Of a DNA stretch of 6,256 nucleotides, positions 1 to 4,982 are shown one piece after another. The DNA is from Caulobacteraceae bacterium. Lineage in GTDB: Bacteria; Pseudomonadota; Alphaproteobacteria; Caulobacterales; Caulobacteraceae. Each line of letters opens with the position of its first letter. Position 1 is the first letter of the stretch. The notes under the pieces are model-generated. The model saw nothing but the letters and a program-made list of their open reading frames with translations. It ran no database searches and was not told the DNA's origin. Both the position numbers and the translations under genes were made by a program. The DNA is taken from the NCBI GenBank assembly GCA_004144935.1, contig SDZP01000213.1, positions 1 through 6,256 of the forward strand. The letters run 5' to 3'.

Positions 1-1296
1 GTGCAGGCCGATGACGCTTTCCGGCCGGCTGGTGGCGGCGGCGATCTCGTCGACGTTTAGGTAGCTGGTGTTGGTGGCCAGGATGGCGCCCGGCTTGGCG
101 ATCTTGTCCAGCTTGCCGAAGATGTCCTTCTTGATGTCCATGTTCTCGAACACGGCCTCGATGATCAGGTCGCAGTCGGCCAGGTCGGACAGCTCCAGCG
201 AGCCGGTCAGGGCCCCCATGCGCTTTTCGACGTCGTCCTGGGTCAGGCGGCCCTTCTTGGCGGTGTTCTCGTAGTTCTTGCGGATGACGCCGAGGCCGCG
301 GTCGAGGGCCTCCTGCTTCATCTCGACGATCTTCACCGGGATGCCGGCGTTGAGGAAGTTCATCGAGATGCCGCCGCCCATGGTGCCGGCCCCGATGACG
401 CCGACGCTCTTGATCGGCAGCAGTTCGACATCGTCGCCGACGTCCGGGATCTTGTTGGCGGCGCGCTCGGCGAAGAAGACGTAGCGCTGGGCGGCCGACT
501 GAGGGCCGGTCATCAGCTCGACGAACAGCTTGCGCTCGACGGCCAGGCCCTCCTCGAAGGGCAGGTTCACCGCCGCCTCGATGCACTGGATGTTCGATTC
601 GGGGGCCTTGAAACCGCGGAACTTGCGGGCGTTGGCCTTGCGGAAGTCGGCGAACACCTGCGGGTCGGCCTTGACCTCGCGATCGCGCACCTTCTTCAGC
701 GGCCAGTTCTCGGCCACGACCTTCTTCGCAAAGGCGATGGCGCCCTCGCGCAGCTTGCCTTCCTCCACCATCTCGTCGACCAGGCCCATGGCGTTGGCGG
801 CCTTGGCGGGCACGTGGGCCCCGCTGGTCATCATCTCCAGGGCCTTCTCGGCGCCGACGATGCGCGGCAGGCGCTGGGTGCCGCCGGCGCCGGGCAGCAG
901 GCCGAGGTTCACTTCCGGCAGGCCGACCTTGGCCGAGGGCACCGCCACCCGGTAATGGGCGGTCAGGGCCACTTCCAGCCCGCCGCCCAGCGCCGTGCCG
1001 TGGATCGCCGCGACCACGGCTTTCGGCGAATTTTCCATGATGTTCTGCACGTCGAACAGGCTGGCGCCCTTGGCCGCGCCGCCGAACTCGCTGATGTCAG
1101 CGCCGGCGATGAAGGTGCGGCCGTCACAGATCAGGACGATGGATTTCACCGAGTCGTCGGCGATGGCGGCCTTGAAGCCTTCATAGAGGCCGTCGCGCAC
1201 GCCGGACGACAGCGCGTTCACCGGCGGGCTGTTGAGGGTGATGACGGCGACGTCGCCTTCATTGGTGAGGTCGGTGACGGAATTGATTGCGGCCAT
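1..1296 (-). CDS. Enoyl-CoA hydratase / 3-hydroxyacyl-CoA dehydrogenase, multifunctional beta-oxidation protein (3' end outside window)
   Basis: This protein performs two successive steps of fatty-acid beta-oxidation: hydration of 2-enoyl-CoA, then NAD-dependent oxidation of 3-hydroxyacyl-CoA. Only the first 432 residues are present; relatives of this FadB/FadJ type run to about 700. Residues 1-190 are a crotonase domain: the oxyanion-hole stretch FIAGADISEFGG is at 62-73, and the two catalytic glutamates are E108 (in GGGLEVAL) and E128 (in GLPEVNLGLLPGAGG). The dehydrogenase domain starts near 295, with the Rossmann motif GAGTMG at 302-307 and TNTSYL at 408-413. The last visible residues are GLH; that His is the catalytic base of the family (GLHFFxP). 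The ATG at 1294-1296 is preceded by AGGGG at a 9-base distance and opens the domain normally. It is transcribed divergently from the acyl-CoA dehydrogenase. A thiolase gene often follows such genes, but it would lie outside this window. Function is very likely; FadB versus FadJ naming is not decidable here. Confidence 0.95.
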   Translation of the reverse strand, partial: MAAINSVTDLTNEGDVAVITLNSPPVNALSSGVRDGLYEGFKAAIADDSVKSIVLICDGRTFIAGADISEFGGAAKGASLFDVQNIMENSPKAVVAAIHGTALGGGLEVALTAHYRVAVPSAKVGLPEVNLGLLPGAGGTQRLPRIVGAEKALEMMTSGAHVPAKAANAMGLVDEMVEEGKLREGAIAFAKKVVAENWPLKKVRDREVKADPQVFADFRKANARKFRGFKAPESNIQCIEAAVNLPFEEGLAVERKLFVELMTGPQSAAQRYVFFAERAANKIPDVGDDVELLPIKSVGVIGAGTMGGGISMNFLNAGIPVKIVEMKQEALDRGLGVIRKNYENTAKKGRLTQDDVEKRMGALTGSLELSDLADCDLIIEAVFENMDIKKDIFGKLDKIAKPGAILATNTSYLNVDEIAAATSRPESVIGLH

Positions 1297-1319
1297 GGCG
1301 TTGCGCCCCTATCGTCGTT

Positions 1320-1342
1320 GAAACACTTGTTTGAGCGCAAAC
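1320..1342. promoter_or_regulatory. Overlapping palindromes resembling a PsrA-type (TetR-family) fatty-acid operator
   Basis: Between the two divergent beta-oxidation genes the sequence reads GAAAC-ACTT-GTTTG (1320-1333), which fits the reported PsrA operator form G/C-AAAC-N2-4-GTTT-G/C. The GTTTG pentamer is shared with a second palindrome, GTTTG-AGCG-CAAAC (1329-1342), so three pentamers sit at a regular 9-base period with alternating orientation. The site ends about 24 bases upstream of the minus-strand start and about 48 bases upstream of the plus-strand start, where a repressor could block both promoters. The pentamers are seen directly. The identity of the binding protein is inferred by analogy with Pseudomonas, and the regulator gene is not in this window. 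Confidence 0.5.
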
Positions 1343-1390
1343 TGCCGAGCCGGACCGCCAGAGTCCAGCCTGTCCTAGAGGGAGCACGCC

Positions 1391-2602
1391 ATGGACCTGG
1401 ATTTCCTGCCCGAGCACGCCGAATTCCGTAAGGAAGTCCGCAGCTGGATCGAGGACAATTTTCCCAAAGCCATCCGCGACAAGCAGGCGACCGGCGAGCA
1501 CCTCAACAAGGAAGAGATCCTGTCCTGGCACAAGATCCTCCACAAGAAGGGCTGGCTGACCCCGTCCTGGCCGACGCAATACGGCGGCACCGGCTGGGAC
1601 GCCGTGCGCAAGTACATCTTCAGTGAGGAACTGGCCCGCGCCAACACCACGGGGCCGTCCTTCGGCCTCGGGATGATCGGGCCGGTGCTCTACACCTTCG
1701 GCTCCGACGACCAGAAGGAGAACCTGCTGAAGCCGACGCTGGCCGGCGACATCTGGTGGTGCCAGGGCTACAGTGAGCCGGGCGCCGGCTCCGACCTGGC
1801 CGGCCTCTCCACCAAGGCCGAGCGCTTCACCGGCGAGGACGGCAAGGAATACTACAAGGTCAACGGCCAGAAGACCTGGACCACGCAAGGCCACTTCGCT
1901 GACTGGGGCTTCTTCCTGGTCCGCACCGACTTCAACGCCAAGAAGCAGGAGGGCATCACCTTCCTGCTGATCGACATGAAGACCCCCGGCATCACCGTGC
2001 GTCCGATCATCACCATCGACGGCGGCCACGAGGTCAACGACACCTTCCTGCAGGACGTCATCGTGCCGGTGGAGAATCGCATCGGCGAGGAGAACAAGGG
2101 CTGGACGGTCGCCAAATACCTGCTGGGCCATGAGCGCACCGGCATCGCCGGCGTGGCGCGGTCCAAGCGCGGCATCGAGCGGCTGCGCGAGGTGGCCGGC
2201 GGCCAGCTGGCCGACGACGGCAAGCCGCTGATCAACGACCCCGACTTCCGCCGCAAGATCGCCGAGCTGGAGGTCGACCTGCAGGCCCTGGAATACACCG
2301 AGCTGCGCACGCTTGCCGGCGAGAGCAGCGGCAAGGGCCCCGGCCCGGAAGCGTCGCTCCTGAAGGTCAAGGGCACCGAGGTCGGCCAGCGGCTGACCGA
2401 ACTGACGCTGGAGGCCGCCGACCACTACGGCGCCCCCTATTTCCGCGGCTTCCCGAAGGAGGGCGGTAACGCCCTGCCGATCGGTCCCGACTTCGCCTTC
2501 AAGGCCGGGCCCGCCTATTTCAACATGCGCAAGACCTCGATCTTCGGCGGCTCCAACGAGATCCAGCGCAACATCATGGCCAAGGCGGTGCTGGGCCTCT
2601 GA
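1391..2602 (+). CDS. Acyl-CoA dehydrogenase, PimC-like large-subunit type
   Basis: This 403-residue flavoenzyme should catalyse FAD-dependent alpha,beta-dehydrogenation of an acyl-CoA, the first beta-oxidation step, in the cytoplasm. The length is full for the family. The N-terminal helical domain covers about 1-120. The middle beta domain includes WWCQGYSEPGAGSDLAGL (122-139, flavin and substrate contacts) and NGQKTWTT (158-165). The C-terminal helical domain includes LLGHERTGIA (244-253) and ends with FGGSNEIQRNIMAKAVLGL (385-403). The position that holds the catalytic Glu in medium-chain enzymes (YEGT) is Gly here (FGGS, G386). That is typical of subunits resembling PimC, the large subunit of pimeloyl-CoA dehydrogenase, and of some actinobacterial FadE proteins that pair with a second subunit. 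No partner subunit lies downstream. The ATG is preceded by AGAGGGAG with 6 bases spacing. It shares the divergent control region with the hydratase/dehydrogenase gene. The family is certain; substrate and partner are unknown. Confidence 0.95.
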   Translation: MDLDFLPEHAEFRKEVRSWIEDNFPKAIRDKQATGEHLNKEEILSWHKILHKKGWLTPSWPTQYGGTGWDAVRKYIFSEELARANTTGPSFGLGMIGPVLYTFGSDDQKENLLKPTLAGDIWWCQGYSEPGAGSDLAGLSTKAERFTGEDGKEYYKVNGQKTWTTQGHFADWGFFLVRTDFNAKKQEGITFLLIDMKTPGITVRPIITIDGGHEVNDTFLQDVIVPVENRIGEENKGWTVAKYLLGHERTGIAGVARSKRGIERLREVAGGQLADDGKPLINDPDFRRKIAELEVDLQALEYTELRTLAGESSGKGPGPEASLLKVKGTEVGQRLTELTLEAADHYGAPYFRGFPKEGGNALPIGPDFAFKAGPAYFNMRKTSIFGGSNEIQRNIMAKAVLGL

Positions 2603-2625
2603 CGGGCCCATACCCGGCGTTCGGT

Positions 2626-2641
2626 AAACCCGGAGGGGTTT
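2626..2641 (+). terminator. Possible weak terminator hairpin after the acyl-CoA dehydrogenase
   Basis: AAACCC and GGGTTT form a perfect 6-bp stem around a GGAG loop, 24 bases after the stop codon. There is no T tract after it (GGCGAATC follows), so it is at best a weak intrinsic terminator or an RNA-end stabiliser. Confidence 0.35.
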
Positions 2642-2663
2642 GGCGAATCTCGACACGACGAGG

Positions 2664-2695
2664 TTGACTCGACTGGCATTGCGGGAAGCTTGTGC
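2664..2695 (+). promoter_or_regulatory. Candidate housekeeping promoter for a near-leaderless mRNA
   Basis: TTGACT at 2664-2669 fits a -35 element. GCTTGTGC at 2688-2695, 18 bases further on, partly fits the Caulobacter-type -10 (GCTANAWC). Transcription would begin around 2702-2708, at or just before the ATG at 2708. That would explain why no SD sequence sits at a usable distance before that ATG (only CACTCTCCACCT precedes it). The -10 match is weak. Confidence 0.3.
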
Positions 2696-2707
2696 CACTC
2701 TCCACCT

Positions 2708-3454
2708 ATGGGGGAGCGTAACCAAGATTCACGGACCGGGTTCGAGTCGCTGACTCCGCGCGAGAAGGAGTGCCTGCGGCTCGTCGCGCGTCATCACCAG
2801 TCCAAGGAAATCGCCCGCCTCCTGGCGATTTCCAAGAGCACCGTCGACAAGCATCTCGACAGCGCCCGGGTGCGCATCGGCGCCCCCGACCGCCGCGCCG
2901 CCGCCAAGGCCCTGCTGGCCTATGAAGCCGCGACAGGCGGCGGCGTGGAGGTGGGTATCGAATACCCACCCCATCCAACACCCATACCCCTGAGGCCCGC
3001 CGACCGGTCAGTTGAACCCCAGTTCGACACCGACACGGGGGCTTCCAGTGACCACATCCGCCACACAGACCGAGAGCGGGCAACCGATCTCCAGCCCGGT
3101 GTTCCTGGTCAGCTGGGCGTCCCTGGAATCGGGCTGGAGCCTGTTGTCCAGCCCGGACCGGGCGTCGGATATCCCGACCATGGTCTCGGCCCTGCGGCGG
3201 CTTCAGCCGACGCTGTCGCCGGACAAGCTGCTGGTGCAGATCCTCAGCGCCACAGCCTGGCTGACTTCGGACGCGACCTCCTTGGCGGAATCCGGGGAGG
3301 CGTCCATGACCTGACGCCGCTGCATCTGCTGACGCTGGTCGCCCTGATCGCGATCGTCGGCAGCCTCCTGCTGGGGGGCGTTCTGATGGGGGCCCATGAG
3401 GTCGCCCTGCTCGTCCAGCGAATCGTCGACGGGGTCGTGCCGCCCCGCGGCTGA
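2708..3454 (+). CDS. LuxR-type helix-turn-helix protein with C-terminal transmembrane helix
   Basis: The open frame encodes 248 residues. Residues 14-60 form a LuxR/GerE-type DNA-binding domain: SLTPREKECLRLVA (14-27), then SKEIARLLAISKSTVDKHLD (32-51) with the recognition helix, then SARVRIGAPDRRAAAKAL. No receiver or ligand domain precedes it. A long Pro/Gly/Ala-rich linker follows (about 77-200). A strongly hydrophobic helix at about 206-228 (LLTLVALIAIVGSLLLGG) ends the protein, a layout seen in small membrane-anchored LuxR-type proteins of Caulobacterales and Sphingomonadales. ATG 2708 is chosen over TTG 2690 because TTG lies only 1 base after GGGAAGC; ATG 2708 itself has no SD and may be leaderless. 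The linker is suspect: between 3048 and 3311 the next frame has far more gene-like codon use (see the overlapping entry). The HTH and membrane parts are secure as coding; their joining into one chain in this frame is not. Confidence 0.65.
   Translation: MGERNQDSRTGFESLTPREKECLRLVARHHQSKEIARLLAISKSTVDKHLDSARVRIGAPDRRAAAKALLAYEAATGGGVEVGIEYPPHPTPIPLRPADRSVEPQFDTDTGASSDHIRHTDRERATDLQPGVPGQLGVPGIGLEPVVQPGPGVGYPDHGLGPAAASADAVAGQAAGADPQRHSLADFGRDLLGGIRGGVHDLTPLHLLTLVALIAIVGSLLLGGVLMGAHEVALLVQRIVDGVVPPRG
2950..2970 (+). repeat. Perfect 9-bp inverted repeat at the end of the HTH coding part
   Basis: GGTGGGTAT (2950-2958) and ATACCCACC (2962-2970) are exact reverse complements around a CGA loop. The hairpin lies inside the LuxR-type frame just after the DNA-binding domain, where codon preference begins to decay. 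A further ATACCCC occurs at 2984-2990. There is no T run, so it is not a standard terminator. It could be an attenuator, a frameshift-stimulating structure, a protein-binding site, or a trace of an intergenic region. Confidence 0.6.
3048..3314 (+). CDS. Possible overlapping gene or displaced linker segment, +1 frame of the LuxR-type gene
   Basis: From GTG 3048 an 88-residue protein can be read in the frame one base to the right of the LuxR-type gene. By hand count 79 of its 88 codons end in G or C, against about 52 of 88 in the LuxR frame over the same bases. Its composition looks like a folded helical protein (for example SALRRLQPTLSPDKLLVQIL, residues 47-66), whereas the LuxR frame here is Pro/Gly/Ala-rich, as out-of-frame readings of GC-rich genes usually are. 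A GGGGG tract lies 6 bases before the GTG; TTG 3012 is an alternative start. Two explanations compete: a genuine small overlapping gene, or two compensating frame changes (natural or sequencing error) in one gene. I do not recognise the protein and assign no function. Confidence 0.4.
   Translation: MTTSATQTESGQPISSPVFLVSWASLESGWSLLSSPDRASDIPTMVSALRRLQPTLSPDKLLVQILSATAWLTSDATSLAESGEASMT
3294..3314 (+). promoter_or_regulatory. Strong SD and ATG followed by an immediate stop, before the membrane-helix segment
   Basis: GGGGAGG (3294-3300) is followed after 5 bases by ATG (3306), an ideal initiation site. In its own frame it reads only Met-Thr-stop (TGA 3312-3314). Shifting back one base at the stop gives CTG ACG CCG..., the well-formed membrane-helix segment that runs to 3454 and has no ATG, GTG or TTG of its own before the helix. 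The site may be a decoy, a terminal reinitiation site, or the true start of a roughly 50-residue membrane protein broken by one base. Confidence 0.3.
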
Positions 3455-3533
3455 GACCCGAACCGCACCCGAAAATTCATTCGATCACCTCGCGCCGGGA
3501 GCCTGCCTCTCCGCGCGACCGGAGACTCACGCC

Positions 3534-3920
3534 ATGAAGACCAAGATCGTCGCCCTGAAAGTCGCCGACCAGCTGTTCGCCGCCGAACTGGCCATCGACC
3601 GCGCCCTCAGCGAAACCGCCCGTCTGACCAGCATGCTCAGCGACGCCCGCGTCGAGGCCGGTCTGTCGGCCGTCGTCGGCCAGTCGGTCATGGACCGCAC
3701 CTGCGCCTCCATCGTCATGCTGGCCAACGGCCGCCGCGAACTGGTCGAGGCCCACGGCGCCCTGACCATCGTCAAGGACCAGATCGGCCTGCGCACCGTC
3801 TCCATCGGCGGCATGGTCAAGCCGGAAGAGAACGGCCCGCCACCCGCCGGCCAGCTGGCCGGCCAGATGTCGGGCGACCTCACCGAGCGCCGCGCCGCCC
3901 GCCTGCGTCGCGTGGTCTGA
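3534..3920 (+). CDS. Hypothetical protein, 128 residues
   Basis: I do not recognise a characterised family. The product is a soluble, mostly helical protein with no signal peptide or membrane segment. Residues 1-85 look like an amphipathic helical bundle (KVADQLFAAELAIDRALSET at 9-28). This is followed by the short motif GLRTVSIGGMVKPEE (85-99), a Pro/Gly linker, and a basic C terminus ending RRAARLRRVV that could bind nucleic acid or a partner. ATG 3534 has GGAG 9 bases upstream; an earlier in-frame ATG at 3396 would overlap the preceding gene and gives an unlikely leader. It begins 79 bases after the LuxR-type gene and is closed by a strong terminator, so it may be cotranscribed with that gene. 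Codon use matches a real gene. Chromosomal partition by context gives no clear role. Confidence 0.85.
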   Translation: MKTKIVALKVADQLFAAELAIDRALSETARLTSMLSDARVEAGLSAVVGQSVMDRTCASIVMLANGRRELVEAHGALTIVKDQIGLRTVSIGGMVKPEENGPPPAGQLAGQMSGDLTERRAARLRRVV

Positions 3921-3931
3921 TCCCTCTCGAG

Positions 3932-3958
3932 CCCGGCCGCTTGCGCGCGGCCGGGTTT
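3932..3958 (+). terminator. Rho-independent terminator
   Basis: CCCGGCCGC (3932-3940) pairs perfectly with GCGGCCGGG (3947-3955) around a TTGCGC loop, and a TTT tract follows. The stem can extend by a G-T and an A-T pair outward. It begins 11 bases after the stop of the 128-residue protein gene and should end that transcript. The T tract is short, as is usual in high-GC genomes. Confidence 0.8.
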
Positions 3959-3968
3959 CACCGACACT

Positions 3969-3999
3969 GGCGGGGATTCGACAGCTTCGGACCCCCGCC
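3969..3999 (+). promoter_or_regulatory. Hairpin abutting the start codon of the membrane protein gene
   Basis: GGCGGGG (3969-3975) and CCCCGCC (3993-3999) form a perfect 7-bp GC stem with a 17-base loop. Its 3' arm ends at the base before ATG 4000. No SD is visible near that ATG. The structure could limit ribosome access or, if the transcript starts late, be absent from the mRNA. Regulatory function is inference only. Confidence 0.35.
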
Positions 4000-4416
4000 A
4001 TGTGGCCCACGACCCTCGCCCTGCTCGGTATGGCCATCATGGCGGCGGTCTGTCTCTTCGCCCTCATCAAGGGCGACAGGCCGGCCAGGATCGCCGGCGG
4101 CGTCATCGCCCTGGCCTGGATCGGCTCCTGGCTGCTGCAGGACCGGGTCCACATCCTCAATACCCAGTGGGCGGTGGCCTGGCTCGACGTCGTGCTCCTG
4201 CTGGTCTTCTTCGGCATGGCCCTGCGATGGCGGCGCGGCTGGCTGATCATCGCCTGCGCCACCCAGCTGCTGACCGCCGCCACCCACTTCACGGCCCTGC
4301 TCGATCCACGGCTTTTCGCCATGGCGGTGATCACCGCCTACTATGTCTGGAGCTACGCCACCCTCGGCGCCCTGGTCTGGGGAACGCACAAGGCCGCGGC
4401 ACGGCAACAAAGCTGA
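4000..4416 (+). CDS. Hypothetical multi-pass inner-membrane protein, 138 residues
   Basis: This small integral membrane protein has about five predicted hydrophobic segments: residues 4-23, 29-47, 57-77, 81-101 and 105-128. Short basic loops lie between some of them (KGDRPAR at 24-30, RWRRG at 76-80). Aromatic residues, mainly Trp and Tyr, cluster at segment ends. There is no signal peptidase site, cofactor motif or recognised domain, and I cannot assign a function. ATG 4000 is the first sensible start and opens straight into the first membrane segment; no SD precedes it. The gene stands alone: a terminator lies 42 bases upstream of it, and the XRE regulator starts 57 bases after its stop. 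Codon use is that of a native gene. Confidence 0.85.
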   Translation: MWPTTLALLGMAIMAAVCLFALIKGDRPARIAGGVIALAWIGSWLLQDRVHILNTQWAVAWLDVVLLLVFFGMALRWRRGWLIIACATQLLTAATHFTALLDPRLFAMAVITAYYVWSYATLGALVWGTHKAAARQQS

Positions 4417-4424
4417 AACCTGCG

Positions 4425-4454
4425 GCGACTAAGCGACTTGAAATATTCGTTTCA
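4425..4454 (+). promoter_or_regulatory. Direct and inverted repeats upstream of the XRE regulator
   Basis: GCGACT occurs twice with an 8-base period (4425-4430, 4433-4438). It runs into an imperfect palindrome, TGAAA (4439-4443) and TTTCA (4450-4454), which extends outward as GAC(T)TGAAA/TTTCAGTC with one bulged base. This is the only AT-richer stretch before the gene and lies about 20 bases before its start codon. It may be the autoregulatory operator typical of XRE proteins. I see no clear -35/-10 pair. Confidence 0.35.
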
Positions 4455-4473
4455 GTCGTGTTGGAGAGTGGCC

Positions 4474-4869
4474 ATGCCCCCTGATGGTCCCGCCGAAGTT
4501 GATCTGCATGTTGGCCGCCGCATTCGCCAGCGGCGCAAGGCGTTGGGCGTCACCCAGGAACACCTCGCCGACAGCCTCGGCCTGACCTTCCAGCAGGTGC
4601 AGAAGTACGAGCGCGGGGCCAATCGCGTCTCGGCCTCCAAGCTCTACCAGATCGCCGCCACCCTGCAGACGCCGGTGGCCTACTTCTTCGACGGCCTCAG
4701 CGATCCGCAGGACCAGGCCGCCGCCGGCGAGACCGGCTTCGACCGGGCGATCAACGAATTCCTGATGAGCCCCGAAGGCCTGGAAATCGCCTCCCTGTTC
4801 GTCCGCATCGACAAGCCCGGCCTGCGCCGCCAGATGGTCCACCTGATGCGAGCCCTGGTCGAGGAGTAG
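4474..4869 (+). CDS. XRE-family helix-turn-helix transcriptional regulator
   Basis: This is a 131-residue DNA-binding protein of the Cro/C1 (HTH_3) class. The domain spans about residues 10-75: VDLHVGRRIRQRRKALGV (helix 1), TQEHLADSLGL (helix 2), TFQQVQKYERGANRVSAS (recognition helix and turn), then KLYQIAATLQTPVAYFFDGL. This TFQQVQKYERG version is very common in alphaproteobacteria, often in several paralogues per genome. The C-terminal tail (76-131) contains a Gln/Asp/Ala linker and a helical segment (LEIASLFVRID, LRRQMVHLMRALVEE) that probably mediates dimerisation. ATG 4474 has GGAGAG five bases upstream and is preferred over TTG 4438, which has no SD. Target genes are unknown; self-regulation is plausible from the repeats upstream. 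The adjacent membrane protein gene is on the same strand but need not be functionally linked. Confidence 0.92.
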   Translation: MPPDGPAEVDLHVGRRIRQRRKALGVTQEHLADSLGLTFQQVQKYERGANRVSASKLYQIAATLQTPVAYFFDGLSDPQDQAAAGETGFDRAINEFLMSPEGLEIASLFVRIDKPGLRRQMVHLMRALVEE

Positions 4870-4881
4870 GGAAACACACTT

Positions 4882-4937
4882 CCTTCTCCCCTTGCGGGAG
4901 AAGGTGGCCCCGGAGGGGTCGGATGAGGGGTCGCACC
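4882..4937 (+). repeat. Two-hairpin intergenic repeat, left copy
   Basis: Hairpin 1 is CCTTCTCCC (4882-4890) paired with GGGAGAAGG (4896-4904), loop CTTGC. Hairpin 2 is GGCCCC (4906-4911) paired with GGGGTC (4915-4920, one G-T pair), loop GGA. A tail CGGATGAGGGGTCGCACC (4920-4937) follows. It lies 12 bases after the XRE gene stop and could also stabilise or end that mRNA. The hairpin-plus-GGATGAGGGG layout resembles dispersed intergenic repeats of Caulobacterales and Rhizobiales; copy number in this genome cannot be seen here. Confidence 0.75.
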
Positions 4938-4982
4938 GGCTTCCGACACGATCCGACCCCACCGCCGTACGTCCTGAAATCT

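Noticed and set aside
814..1431. Plus-strand frame antisense to the multifunctional beta-oxidation gene
   Set aside because: His/Gly/Arg-rich translation with no motif, on the opposite strand of conserved crotonase motifs.
1259..2725. A 488-codon open frame on the minus strand opposite the acyl-CoA dehydrogenase
   Set aside because: It is fully antisense to a certain gene, its protein is Gly/Ala/Val-Leu filler without a recognisable motif, and long antisense frames are expected when third positions are nearly all G or C.
3396..3533. Earlier in-frame ATG that would lengthen the 128-residue protein by 46 residues
   Set aside because: It lies inside the membrane-helix coding part of the preceding gene, and the extra residues are Ser/Arg/Pro-rich; ATG 3534 has a good SD.
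3477..4334. A 285-codon minus-strand frame across the two small hypothetical genes
   Set aside because: It runs through the strong plus-strand terminator and both plus-strand genes, which have better starts and natural protein composition.
4438..4473. TTG 4438 as start of the XRE regulator
   Set aside because: It has no SD and would place the probable operator palindrome inside the gene; ATG 4474 has GGAGAG at five bases.
4882..4904. Strong intrinsic terminator for the XRE gene
   Set aside because: The stem is good but is followed by TGGCCCC instead of a T tract; it is better explained as part of the repeat.
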